This document shows, one piece after another, positions 31,511 through 39,954 of a DNA stretch of 64,000 nucleotides (its first letter is position 1; each line of letters begins with the position of its first letter). Position numbers and translations under genes: made by a program. The stretch spans positions 1 to 64,000 of the forward strand of contig NZ_JADBGR010000101.1 of NCBI RefSeq assembly GCF_014892515.1. Reading direction: 5' to 3'. The notes beneath the pieces are model-generated. The model made no database searches. It worked only from the letters and a program-made list of their open reading frames with translations, and was not told the origin of the DNA. Source of the stretch: Myceligenerans pegani. Its GTDB lineage: Bacteria; Actinomycetota; Actinomycetes; Actinomycetales; Cellulomonadaceae.

Positions 31511-32617
31511 ATGGCAGCCGTCTCGCTCGGGATCCCCACCCTGCGGCGTGCGCCGCGCCTGGAGGACCTGCCGCCCCGTCCCGAGGACGCCCGGCTCGTC
31601 GACCGGTACGGCCGCATCGCCCGGGACCTGCGCGTCTCCCTCACCACCGCCTGCAACCTGCGCTGCACCTACTGCATGCCCGCCGAGGGCCTGCCGGTCA
31701 TCCCGCGCGACGAACTGCTCACGCCCGGCGAGGTCGCGCGCCTGGTCGGCATCGGCGTGCGCATGGGCATCCGGGACGTCCGCTTCACGGGTGGCGAGCC
31801 GCTGATGCGGCGGGACCTGGAGGAGATCCTGGCGGCGTCGCGCGAGGCGGCGGACGAGGCACTGCGGGAGCGACCGCCGTCGGACACGGTGCGCTTCGCG
31901 ATCACGACCAACGCCCTGGGCCTCGACAAGCGCGCGGAGGCGCTGGTCGCCGCGGGCCTGGATCGCATCAACGTCAGCCTCGACACGGTGGATCACGCCG
32001 CGTTCGCCGCGCTCACCCGCCGCGACCGTCTCGACGACGTGCTCACCGGGATCCGCGGCGCGATCGCCGCCGGGCTGTCGCCGGTGAAGATCAACGCGGT
32101 GCTGCTCCCCGAGGTCCTGGCGGGCGCGCCGGACCTCCTCGCCTGGGCCCTGGAGCACGGCTGCCGGCTGCGCTTCATCGAGGAGATGCCGCTGGACGCG
32201 GACGGAAACTGGACCAGGGACGACGTCGTCTCGGCCGCCGACCTGCTCGAACGGCTCGGCACGCGGTTCACGCTCACACCGGTCGGCCGTGAGGACCCGT
32301 CCGCCCCGGCCGAGGAGTGGCTGGTCGACGACGGCCCGGCGACGGTGGGCATCATCGCCTCGGTGACGCGCTCCTTCTGCCGGGACTGCGACCGCACCCG
32401 GCTCACCGCCGAGGGAACGGTGCGCTCCTGCCTGTTCGGCAACGAGGAGACGGACCTGCGCGGCCTGCTGCGCTCCGGCGCGGCGGACGAGGAGGTCGCC
32501 GACGCCTGGCGCGGCGCGATGTGGGCCAAGCCCCGCGCCCACGGCTCCGACGCCCCGGAGTTGGCCCGCGACGCGTTCGCCGACACGGCTCGGTCCATGG
32601 GCGCCATCGGGGGCTGA
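31511..32617 (+). CDS. moaA: GTP 3',8-cyclase MoaA
   Basis: 368 residues. A radical-SAM enzyme that starts molybdenum cofactor synthesis by rearranging GTP. The first cluster motif is CNLRCTYC near residue 53; TGGEPL follows; the second C-terminal cluster motif is [21 protein letters not shown]. The usual C-terminal GG pair is present (SMGAIGG). TAGGCT at 31499-31504 lies 6 bases before the ATG and TGGACA 19 bases further up, so the mRNA is probably leaderless. moaE and moeA are 1.2 and 2.6 kb away on the other strand. Confidence 0.95.
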   Translation: MAAVSLGIPTLRRAPRLEDLPPRPEDARLVDRYGRIARDLRVSLTTACNLRCTYCMPAEGLPVIPRDELLTPGEVARLVGIGVRMGIRDVRFTGGEPLMRRDLEEILAASREAADEALRERPPSDTVRFAITTNALGLDKRAEALVAAGLDRINVSLDTVDHAAFAALTRRDRLDDVLTGIRGAIAAGLSPVKINAVLLPEVLAGAPDLLAWALEHGCRLRFIEEMPLDADGNWTRDDVVSAADLLERLGTRFTLTPVGREDPSAPAEEWLVDDGPATVGIIASVTRSFCRDCDRTRLTAEGTVRSCLFGNEETDLRGLLRSGAADEEVADAWRGAMWAKPRAHGSDAPELARDAFADTARSMGAIGG

Positions 32618-32677
32618 CCGCGCCGGGAAGTTCCCCGAGCCCGCACGCGGCATCCCCTCACGGTGCTTTGCGGAGCC

Positions 32678-33679
32678 TCACGCGGCGTCGCCGGATCGGG
32701 CCCCTCCTCCGCGGCGCCAGGACTCCATGCGCCGCTCGCGCATCCGGGCCTCCGCGTGCAGCACGAGACGCTCCGCGGACACGGCGCCGGTCGACCAGGT
32801 CGAGACCGTCCGGACGGCGGGCCACGCCCCGGGAGGCAGGTGACCCGGCGGCTGAACCAGCGCTCCCGCGAAGCGCCGGCGCAGGGCCTCCGCGGACGAC
32901 GCGGCGTCGGCGTCGTCCGCCACGGGAAGGCTCGCCGTGACCGCGAAGGAATCCGCACCGACGCGTCCGGCCTCGCTCCCCTGCGGCAGGGCCCTGACGA
33001 GCCGCGACGCCACCTCGACGAGGACCGCGTCCCCGGTCGCCAGGCCGTACGAGGCGTTGACGCGGTGCAGCCCTTCGACGTCGAACAACAGCAGGAAGTG
33101 CCCCTGTCCGGCACGCGCCGCCTCGCAGCGCCGCGCCAGCGCGTACCACAGGGCTCCACGGGTCTTCAGGCGGGTCAGCGGGTCGTGGGTCGATCGGTCG
33201 GACAGCGCGACCAGGAGCGAGCGCATGAGCGTCGCCGCGCTGGTGGCGCCCCAGCGGGTGTCCTGGACCAGGACGTCGTCGTACCGGTGCGCGGGCTCCC
33301 GCGCCATCGCGCGGGCGGCCACCTCGGCGACGTGGGCGCCGGGCTCCACGACCAGCGGCGCCCAGTTGGTCACCATCGACGCGGGCTTGTGCTCGAGCAT
33401 CGCGCGGCCGTACCCGAGCCGTCCGGTGAACACCCTGGTGAAGGCCTCACGCATCACGATGCCCACGCGCGACGACGCCGGGCCGCCGCGCACGACGACG
33501 GAGGTGACCTCCGCGTCGCGGAACACGATGTTGACGTCCCCGATCGGGAGGGTGGCATCGATGACCTCGGCGGGTTGCACGAGGTCGGCGATGACACCGG
33601 CCAGGGACGCGCGGCCGGATGCGCCTTGCAGTGCGGCCGCGTGATGAGCGACGTGGACGAGTTCGTCATGCACCTGCAC
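32678..33679 (-). CDS. CBS-like plus degenerate GGDEF protein
   Basis: 333 residues from the GTG at 33679 (GAGG about 8 bases upstream). The N-terminal half resembles a CBS pair (TLPIGDVNIVFRDAEVTSVVVRGG; PLVVEPGAHVAEVAARAMAREP; YDDVLVQDTRWGATSAATLMRSLLVAL). A GGDEF-type domain follows with STHDPLTRLKTRGALWYAL and LLLFDVEGLHRVNASYGLATGD, but the active-site loop reads GRVGADSFAV instead of GGDEF. It is therefore probably not a diguanylate cyclase, though it could bind nucleotide or c-di-GMP-related ligands. The start is uncertain because the frame is open for a further 100 codons. Confidence 0.75.
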   Translation of the reverse strand: MQVHDELVHVAHHAAALQGASGRASLAGVIADLVQPAEVIDATLPIGDVNIVFRDAEVTSVVVRGGPASSRVGIVMREAFTRVFTGRLGYGRAMLEHKPASMVTNWAPLVVEPGAHVAEVAARAMAREPAHRYDDVLVQDTRWGATSAATLMRSLLVALSDRSTHDPLTRLKTRGALWYALARRCEAARAGQGHFLLLFDVEGLHRVNASYGLATGDAVLVEVASRLVRALPQGSEAGRVGADSFAVTASLPVADDADAASSAEALRRRFAGALVQPPGHLPPGAWPAVRTVSTWSTGAVSAERLVLHAEARMRERRMESWRRGGGARSGDAA

Positions 33680-33788
33680 GGGTACATCCTCGCCTCGCGC
33701 GCACCGCTCCGGAACCACGGTGGGAGGAAGTTGGCCCGCCGTTCGGCAAGTGTTCGCCGCGCGGACGGCGCGGCCCGGGCGCGGGCCC

Positions 33789-34208
33789 CTACAGCCCGAC
33801 CCACTCCGACTCGCCGTCGGTGAACCGCTGCTTCTTCCAGATGGGGACCTCGGCCTTGATGCGCTCGACGAGCAGCGAGCACGCCTCGAACGCCTCCCTG
33901 CGATGGCCGGCGGAGGCCGACGCGACGAGCGCGACGTCCCCGACCTCCAGGTGGCCGTACCGGTGCACCGCGGCGACACGCAGGCCGGTCTCGGCAGCAA
34001 CGGCCTGGCACACTTTTCGCAGGGTCTCGGCGGCGTCGGGGTGCGCCTCGTAGTCGAGGCTGGTCACGGAGCGGCCGCCGTCGTCGTCCCGGACCACGCC
34101 GCGGAACGTCACGACCGCACCGCACTCCGGCGCGGCGACGGCCCCCTCGACGGCGCGCGCCACGTCCTCGCCCAGGACGGCGTCGGTCACGGTGCTCACA
34201 TCGCTCAC
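33789..34208 (-). CDS. moaE: Molybdopterin synthase catalytic subunit MoaE
   Basis: 139 residues. It transfers sulfur from MoaD thiocarboxylate to precursor Z. Seen motifs: GAVVTFRGVVRDDDGG, LDYEAHPDAAETLRKV, VAAVHRYGHLEVGDVALVASASAGHR and the catalytic-lysine-containing IKAEVPIWKKQRF. GTG start at 34208 lies 6 bases after TAGGGT on the minus strand, so it is probably leaderless. No moaD is visible nearby. Confidence 0.93.
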   Translation of the reverse strand: MSDVSTVTDAVLGEDVARAVEGAVAAPECGAVVTFRGVVRDDDGGRSVTSLDYEAHPDAAETLRKVCQAVAAETGLRVAAVHRYGHLEVGDVALVASASAGHRREAFEACSLLVERIKAEVPIWKKQRFTDGESEWVGL

Positions 34209-34349
34209 GACCCCACCCTAAGGTTTCGGCCGGCCACGCGGGCGGCCGTCCCGGACGGCGGCCAGGGCGCCGCACATGTCGATGAGTCTCCGGCCCGTTC
34301 GTCGTCCTCACGAGTGAGGACCCCTGCCCGCACCATCCGGAGGAGAGCC

Positions 34350-35126
34350 ATGACCGCCACGCACGACACCACCGCCCTGCCCGGGCGCCCGCCCGTCGTC
34401 GACCGCGCCACCTGGCAGGCCGCCCGCGACGACCTGCTCGTCCGCGAGAAGGCGCACACCCGCGAGGGCGACGCGATCGCCGCCGCACGGCGCCGCCTGC
34501 CGATGGTGGAGTTCGACGGCGGCACGCCCGTCGTCGGGCCGGACGGTCCCGTGCCGTTCACCGACCTGTTCCAGGGCCGCGACGAGCTGCTGGTCTACAA
34601 GCACATGTGGCACGACGGCGCCCCGTTCGAAGGCCAGTGCGAGGGCTGCACCGTCTCCGCCTGGCACATGAAGGACGCCGCCTACCTCAACGCCCGGGGC
34701 GTCTCGTTCGCGATCCTGACCGAGGGGCCGTGGGCGGAGGTGCCGCCGTTCCTCGACTTCATGGGCTACACCCAGCCCTGGTACTCGGTGCGCGGGCTCG
34801 ACGAGCCGATCGGCGGCGAGATGGGCCACATCACCTGCTACCTGCGCGACGGCGACCGCACGTTCCTCACCTACGACACCACCGGCCGGGGCACCGAGCA
34901 GCTCAGCGGGTCGTTCGCACTGCTCGACCTCACGGTGTACGGCCGCGGGGAAGCCTGGCAGGACGTGCCGGACGGCTGGCCCGAGGGCAACCACCCGTGC
35001 TGGTACTGGCGCTCCGACGCGAACGGCGTCAACGGCTGGGGCCCGGCGAGCCGCCCGGTCCCGCAGTGGACCCGCCCGGGCGCGGCCCCGGTGGACCCGG
35101 CAACGGCCGACGCGCACCACCACTGA
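34350..35126 (+). CDS. DUF899 family thioredoxin-like protein
   Basis: 258 residues. DUF899 pattern: WQAARDDLLVREKAHTREGDAIAAARRRLPMV, DLFQGRDELLVYKHMW, GQCEGCTVSAWHM with a CxxC-like pair, and PCWYWRSDANGVNGWGPASRPVPQWTRPGA. This family adopts a thioredoxin-like fold and is found next to regulators in actinobacteria; the reaction is unknown. GGAGGAGAG precedes the ATG at 34350. Histidines at the end (DAHHH) are natural. Monocistronic, with a hairpin region at 35138-35200. Confidence 0.88.
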   Translation: MTATHDTTALPGRPPVVDRATWQAARDDLLVREKAHTREGDAIAAARRRLPMVEFDGGTPVVGPDGPVPFTDLFQGRDELLVYKHMWHDGAPFEGQCEGCTVSAWHMKDAAYLNARGVSFAILTEGPWAEVPPFLDFMGYTQPWYSVRGLDEPIGGEMGHITCYLRDGDRTFLTYDTTGRGTEQLSGSFALLDLTVYGRGEAWQDVPDGWPEGNHPCWYWRSDANGVNGWGPASRPVPQWTRPGAAPVDPATADAHHH

Positions 35127-35137
35127 CGGCGGGGTCC

Positions 35138-35200
35138 GCCGCTGTCGTGACGCCCGGGGGCGCCGCCTGCCCGGCGGGGCGCCGCCGCCGTCACAGCGGC
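35138..35200. terminator. Branched hairpin between DUF899 and moeA
   Basis: GCCGCT (35138-35143) and GTGACG (35147-35152) pair with CGTCAC (35189-35194) and AGCGGC (35195-35200), leaving a 3-base bulge; GGCGCC-type pairing fills the interior. It covers the moeA stop codon and probably ends both converging transcripts. Confidence 0.6.
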
Positions 35201-36627
35201 AGGATCGTCACCTCGTCGCCCGCGTTCAGCCCGGTGACCTCGGCGGGCACGTCGATCAGGACGTCGGCCGCCGCCATGGAGGCGACGAGGTGCGATCCCG
35301 GCCCACCGACGGCGTCGACCGCGGGCAAGCCGGCCCCGCCCGCCGATCGCCCCTCGCGGACCCGGCCCCGCAGGAACTGCCGCTTGCCACTCGGGGAGGC
35401 GAGGCCGCCGTCGGGCAGCCCGTCCGGGCCGACGACGGCGCGCCGCTCCCCCACCGGCGGCAGCCCGCCGGCCCGGCGCAGCAGGTCGCGCAGGAACACG
35501 ACGAACGACACCTGCGTGCTCACCGGGTTCCCCGGGAACGTCAGCACGGGCGTGCCGTCCAGGCGCCCGAACCCCTGCGGCCCGCCCGGCTGCATGGCAA
35601 CCGGCCGGAAGACCACGTCGGCCAGCACCTCCTTGACCACCTCGTGCGCCCCCTGGCTCACGCCGCCGGACGTGATCACCACGTCCGCCGACGACGCCGC
35701 CCGGCGCAGCGTCTCGCGGGCGGCGGCCTCGTCGTCGCCCACCCGCTCGGTGTGCGCGACGACGCCGCCCGCGGCCCGCACCGCCGCCGCGAGCGCCACG
35801 GCGTTCGCGTCCCAGATCTGACCGGGGCCCGCGGGTTCGCCGGGTGCGACGAGCTCGCTCCCGGTCGACACGATCGCCACCCGGATCCGCCGCCGCACAG
35901 GAAGCTCTCCGATCCCGCAGGCCGCCGCGGCGGCGACGTGGTGGGGCGCGAGGACGGTGCCGGCGGGCAGCACGAGGTCGCCGGCGCCGACGTCGGACCC
36001 GGACTCCCGCACGAAGTCCCCGGACGTCCGCGGGACGCGGACCTGCACGGCGGCGTCGAACCCGGCGTGCGGGTCGGCGCCGGTCGGCGCCGGACCGGCC
36101 CTGCCCCTCAGGTCCGACGGCGAGAGCTCGCGGTCACCCGGCGCGGCCCGGCCGTGATCACCCGGCACGGCGTCCGACGACGGCGGCCGGGGCGCCTCGC
36201 GGTTGAAGGTGCCCATGTCGGTGTCCTCCACGGGGACGACGGCGTCCGCCCCGTGCGGCACGGGGGCGCCGGTCATGATCCGCACCGCGGAGCCGGGCGC
36301 AAGCGGCTCGGGCCGGCCCGGCCGGGCGGCGATCTCGCCGGCGACGGGCAGCACGACGGGCGCGTCGGCGGAGGCCCCGGCGACGTCCGCGGCCCGCACC
36401 GCGAAACCGTCCATCTGGGAGTTCCGGAACCGGGGCAGGGGTTCGGGTGCGACGACGTCGTCGGCGAGGACGCGGCCGAGAGCCTCGCCGACGGGCACGA
36501 CCTCGACGCCCGTCGCGGTGGCCGGTCGGCCGTCCGCCCCTCGACCGGGCGATCCGCCCTCGATCAGTTCCGCCAGCAGTTGTCCGACGTCGGCCCGGTG
36601 CTGCTCGACACTCACCCTGGAAACCAC
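35191..36627 (-). CDS. moeA: Molybdopterin molybdenumtransferase MoeA
   Basis: 478 residues. It inserts molybdate into adenylated molybdopterin. Motifs: PLPRFRNSQMDGFAVRAADV, GSAVRIMTGAPVPHGADAVVPVEDT, STGSELVAPGE, ITSGGVSQGAHEVVKEVL and LTFPGNPVSTQVSFVVFL. About 55 residues of disordered, Pro/Arg/Asp-rich sequence are inserted after VVPVEDTD compared with usual MoeA, in a surface loop. The GTG at 36627 lies 4-5 bases after TAGGTT, suggesting a leaderless mRNA; a GTG 4 codons later is possible. Confidence 0.92.
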   Translation of the reverse strand: MVSRVSVEQHRADVGQLLAELIEGGSPGRGADGRPATATGVEVVPVGEALGRVLADDVVAPEPLPRFRNSQMDGFAVRAADVAGASADAPVVLPVAGEIAARPGRPEPLAPGSAVRIMTGAPVPHGADAVVPVEDTDMGTFNREAPRPPSSDAVPGDHGRAAPGDRELSPSDLRGRAGPAPTGADPHAGFDAAVQVRVPRTSGDFVRESGSDVGAGDLVLPAGTVLAPHHVAAAAACGIGELPVRRRIRVAIVSTGSELVAPGEPAGPGQIWDANAVALAAAVRAAGGVVAHTERVGDDEAAARETLRRAASSADVVITSGGVSQGAHEVVKEVLADVVFRPVAMQPGGPQGFGRLDGTPVLTFPGNPVSTQVSFVVFLRDLLRRAGGLPPVGERRAVVGPDGLPDGGLASPSGKRQFLRGRVREGRSAGGAGLPAVDAVGGPGSHLVASMAAADVLIDVPAEVTGLNAGDEVTILPL

Positions 36628-36684
36628 ACCCCGAACCTACCCCGCGCGCCACGCCCGCCCGGCTCGCGGCGCCGGGAAGCGCCG

Positions 36685-36752
36685 TGTGGTCGGGGGTTCG
36701 CCGTGTGGTCGGTCAAGTGATTGCCCGACCGTGCGGCGAACGCCCGACCATG
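36685..36752. repeat. Long imperfect hairpin repeat (TGGTCGG family)
   Basis: Two arms of about 32 bases are inverse copies with few mismatches and a 4-base loop GTGA at 36717-36720. Each arm contains GGTCGGG, GTTCGCCG and a second GGTCGG. It lies in the gap between moeA and the DUF1918 gene. The rest of the 232-bp gap is GC-rich with no gene seen. Confidence 0.75.
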
Positions 36753-36859
36753 ACCCGGCGCCACCGCACCCCCGCCCGCGCCTGAACCCGCGCAGCCCGC
36801 ACCCGTGCAGCCCACGCCGGCGCCGGCCCGCAGCCGCGCCCACGCCGCCCGCGCCCCGC

Positions 36860-37345
36860 TCAGGCGTGCACGTGCGCCTTGTGCCCCACGGCCGCGGAGA
36901 CGTCGTCCTCCGCCACCGCGAGCAGGCGGTCCGCGAGTCGCCGCAGCGCGCGGGCCGCCGCGATCTCGTCGCCGATCTGCGGCACCTCGGGGTCCTCGGG
37001 TGCCTTGCGCGCGTGCCCCACGGCGCGCACCTCCGGCAGGCCGCGGACGGTCGCCTCCGCGGTCGTGCTCCCGGAGGACTCGTTGAGCGTGATCTCCACC
37101 TGCCACGTGAGCGTGCGGCTGCCGCCCGCGCGGCCGGTGGCGTCGGGCGCGAACACCGGCTCGGCGTGATCGACAACGGTGTCCGGCCCGGGGAAGACGA
37201 GCGTCTCCTCCCCGCTGTCGGACCAGCGCACGCGGTACGGCGGTGTCCCGTCCCCGTGCGGGCACTCCACGATGACGCCGTCCCGCGTGGCACCGCCGAC
37301 GACCCCCGAGGCCGTCACGATCCGGTCTCCCACTGCTGCCTTCAT
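36860..37345 (-). CDS. DUF1918-DUF1876 domain protein
   Basis: 161 residues. Residues 1-60 form DUF1918, a small beta-barrel (MKAAVGDRIVTASGVVGG, REGVIVECPHGDG-like, PPYRVRWSDSGEETLVFPGPD). Residues 80-160 form DUF1876 (WQVEITLNESSGSTTAEATVRGL, VGHARKAPEDPEVPQIGDEIAAARALRRLADRLL), which is related to double-stranded RNA-binding-like folds. Both domains usually occur together or adjacent in actinobacteria; function unknown. ATG at 37345 has GAGGAGGG upstream. Confidence 0.85.
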   Translation of the reverse strand: MKAAVGDRIVTASGVVGGATRDGVIVECPHGDGTPPYRVRWSDSGEETLVFPGPDTVVDHAEPVFAPDATGRAGGSRTLTWQVEITLNESSGSTTAEATVRGLPEVRAVGHARKAPEDPEVPQIGDEIAAARALRRLADRLLAVAEDDVSAAVGHKAHVHA

Positions 37346-37415
37346 GGTCCCTCCTCGTCGAGCGGTCCTCTCCTCCATCATGCGCCCGCCGCGGCCCCGC
37401 CCGCACCCTCGCGGT

Positions 37416-37484
37416 GGCAGGCGCCGCACACGACGGCACCGCCCGGCGCGTGCCGGAGTGCCGCACACGACGGCAGCGCCTGCC
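37416..37484. repeat. Direct repeats flanked by inverted repeats
   Basis: Two identical 16-bp copies of GCCGCACACGACGGCA at 37423-37438 and 37460-37475, enclosed by a 9-bp inverted repeat GGCAGGCGC (37416-37424) / GCGCCTGCC (37476-37484). They lie just upstream of the TAGGCT box of the glycosyltransferase gene. Confidence 0.65.
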
Positions 37485-37509
37485 CGCGCGATCTCCTAGG
37501 CTTGCGCCG

Positions 37510-38586
37510 ATGCGAAACGAAGCGATGCGGGTGTTCGTCGACTGCCGTTACGTACGGATCGGGCGGCACGACGGGATCAGCCGGTACACCGCGGGGATCG
37601 TGCGCGAGCTCGCGCGCCTGATGCCCGTCGAGCTGCTGGTCCACGACGAGCGGCAGCTGGCCCACCTGCCCGACCTGCCGTGGCACCGGGTCAGCGCGCC
37701 GACGAGCTGGCGCGAGCCGTTCGTCGCGCTGCAGGTGCGGCGGCTGCGGCCCGACGTCGTGTTCAGCCCGATGCAGACCATGGGGTCCTGGGGGCGGAAC
37801 TACCGGCTGGTGCTCACGCTGCACGACCTCATCTACTACCGGAATCCGACCCCGCCCCACGACCTGCCCTGGCCGGTGCGTGTGCTGTGGCGGCTGTTCC
37901 ACCTGGCGTGGTGGCCCCAGCGGGCGCTCCTGAACCGGGCGGACGCCGTCGTCACGGTGTCGGAGACGACGGCGGGCCTCATCGCCGAGAAGCGCCTCAC
38001 GCACCGCCCGGTCACGGTGGTGCCGAACGCCGCCGAACCCGTGCCGGCGGACGAGGCGGACCGGGAGCGCGAGCCCCGGACGGGCAGGCTCGTGTACATG
38101 GGTTCGTTCATGCCCTACAAGAACGTCGAGACGCTGGCGCGGGCGGTGGCCCTGCTGCCCGGCCACGAGCTGCACCTGCTGTCCCGCGCCCCGGCCGGCG
38201 CGCGCGAGCGGCTCACCGCGCTGGCGGGCGAGGGGCGGCTCGTGTTCCACGACGGCGTGTCCGACGAGGAGTACCGGCACCTGCTCCGGGGCGCGACGGC
38301 GCTCGTGTCGGCGTCGCGGGACGAGGGCTTCGGGATCCCGCTGGTCGAGGCGATGCTGCTCGGCACGCCCGTCGTGGTGAGCGACATCCCCGTGTTCCGA
38401 GAGGTCGCCGGGGAGGCGGGCGCGTTCGTGTCGCCGGACGACGCCGAGGGGTTCGCGGCCGCGATCCGGGAGCTGGAGGAACCGGAGGTCTGGGACAAGC
38501 GCTCGGCGGCGGCCCGTGAGCGGGCGGCACACTTCAGCTGGCCGCGCTCGGCCGCCACGCTCGCCGACCTCCTGCGCAGCCTGTAG
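37510..38586 (+). CDS. Glycosyltransferase family 4/GT-B
   Basis: 358 residues. GT-B fold: N-terminal MRVFVDCRYVRIGRHDGISRY, LTLHDLIYYRNP, and ADAVVTVSETTAGLIAE; the C-terminal donor-binding part has RLVYMGSFMPYKNVETLARAV and SASRDEGFGIPLVEAMLLGTPVVVSDIPVFREV (E-x7-E motif). It probably adds a mannose-type sugar to a lipid or polysaccharide. ATG at 37510 lies 7 bases after TAGGCT (37497-37502), so leaderless start; the internal ATG at 37525 is less likely. Repeats at 37416-37484 sit just upstream. Confidence 0.88.
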   Translation: MRNEAMRVFVDCRYVRIGRHDGISRYTAGIVRELARLMPVELLVHDERQLAHLPDLPWHRVSAPTSWREPFVALQVRRLRPDVVFSPMQTMGSWGRNYRLVLTLHDLIYYRNPTPPHDLPWPVRVLWRLFHLAWWPQRALLNRADAVVTVSETTAGLIAEKRLTHRPVTVVPNAAEPVPADEADREREPRTGRLVYMGSFMPYKNVETLARAVALLPGHELHLLSRAPAGARERLTALAGEGRLVFHDGVSDEEYRHLLRGATALVSASRDEGFGIPLVEAMLLGTPVVVSDIPVFREVAGEAGAFVSPDDAEGFAAAIRELEEPEVWDKRSAAARERAAHFSWPRSAATLADLLRSL

Positions 38587-38634
38587 CCCGGCGGCCCGGT
38601 CCGGGCGTCGCCGGGTCGGCGGCCGCGACCCGTG

Positions 38635-39840
38635 TCAGGCGGCGAGCGGAACGACGCCCATCACCTTCTCGTAGAGCGTTTCGAAGACGCCCAGGGTCGT
38701 GCCCATCGTGTGCGCCTGGATCAGCTCGCGGCTCGCGGCGCCGTACCGCTCGCGGAGGGCGGGGTCGCCGAGCAGCGTCCGCAGGTGACCGGCCAGCTCG
38801 TCCACGTCGCCCGGCTGGAACAGCTCGCCGTTGGAACCGGGGCGCACCAGGTGCGGGAGCGCCATGGCGTCGGCGGCGATCACGGGCAGCCGGGCCGCCA
38901 TGGCCTCCATCGTCACGAGGCTCTGCAGCTCGGCCACGCCGGGCATGCAGAACAGGTCGGCCGAGGCGTAGGCGGTCAGCAGTTCGTCGTCGGACAGGAA
39001 GCCGCGGAAGCGCACGCGGCCGGCCACACCCAGCTCGCCGGCGAGGGCCTGCCAGGCGGCGCGGCGTTCGCCGTCGCCCACCACGTCGAGGCGGCCGGGC
39101 ATGTCGGGCGCGACCTTCGCGAACGCGCGGATCAGCTCGTCGACGCGCTTCTCCTGGTCGAGCCGGCCGACGAACAGCACGGTGGGCTCGTACAGCGAGG
39201 TCGGACCGGCGGGTGCTCCGCGACGGGCGGCGACGGCGTTCCGCGCGCGCTCGTAGGCGTCGGCGTCGATGCCGTTGGACACCGGGAACGCAGCGGTCAG
39301 GCCGGCGCGGCGGGTGATGAGGTCGACGGCGCGCGGCGTGGGCGCGGTGACGACGTCGGCCCGCGCGTAGACGCGGCCGAGGTCGCGGTACATCCAGCCG
39401 GCGAAGGTCTCGTGCATGGAGGCGGGGATCATCGGCAGGTGACCCACGATGTTCTCGGGCATGAGGTGGTTGGTCGCCACGAGCGGCACGCCGGTCCGCT
39501 TCGCGGTGTTCACGACGGCACGGCCGAGCGACAGGTGCCCGTTGGTGTGGACGACGTCGGGCCGCACGCGCTCGTACACGTCGCGCACCTCGGACGCCGC
39601 CTCCCACGGGAGGCAGACCCGCATCGCGTCGAACCAGGGCAGGCGCCGGGACGTCACCCGGTGCACGACGACGCCGTCGTGCGTCTCGATACCCGGCTCT
39701 CCCACCGGGGAGGGGGCGACGACGTGGACCTCGTGGCCGCGCGCGGCGAGTCCGGCGGAGAGGCGGTCGGCGAAGCGTGCGGCGCCGTTGACGTCGGGGG
39801 CGAACGTCTCGGCACCGACGAGTATCCGGAGCATGTTCAC
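38635..39840 (-). CDS. Glycosyltransferase family 4 (PimB/MgtA-like)
   Basis: 401 residues from the GTG at 39840, chosen for GGAGA 8 bases upstream. GT-B features: LRILVGAETFAPDVNGAARFADRLSAGLAARGHEVHVVAPSP, VVHTNGHLSLGRAVV, NHLMPENIVGHLPMI, VLFVGRLDQEKRVDELIRAFAKV, and ELQSLVTMEAMAARLPVIAADAMALPHLV. The strongest resemblance is to GDP-mannose-dependent alpha-mannosyltransferases of actinobacterial phosphatidylinositol mannoside or lipoglycan synthesis. Convergent with the previous glycosyltransferase gene. Substrate is inferred. Confidence 0.87.
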   Translation of the reverse strand: MNMLRILVGAETFAPDVNGAARFADRLSAGLAARGHEVHVVAPSPVGEPGIETHDGVVVHRVTSRRLPWFDAMRVCLPWEAASEVRDVYERVRPDVVHTNGHLSLGRAVVNTAKRTGVPLVATNHLMPENIVGHLPMIPASMHETFAGWMYRDLGRVYARADVVTAPTPRAVDLITRRAGLTAAFPVSNGIDADAYERARNAVAARRGAPAGPTSLYEPTVLFVGRLDQEKRVDELIRAFAKVAPDMPGRLDVVGDGERRAAWQALAGELGVAGRVRFRGFLSDDELLTAYASADLFCMPGVAELQSLVTMEAMAARLPVIAADAMALPHLVRPGSNGELFQPGDVDELAGHLRTLLGDPALRERYGAASRELIQAHTMGTTLGVFETLYEKVMGVVPLAA

Positions 39841-39954
39841 TGTGAGTTTCTCCTGTGTGGTACAGCCCCTCACAGGGGCATTGACGTGCATTGTCACCTG
39901 CACCCGTCTAAGACGGACAGGACGGGCATTTGGTTGTGGATATTTCGGTCAAGA

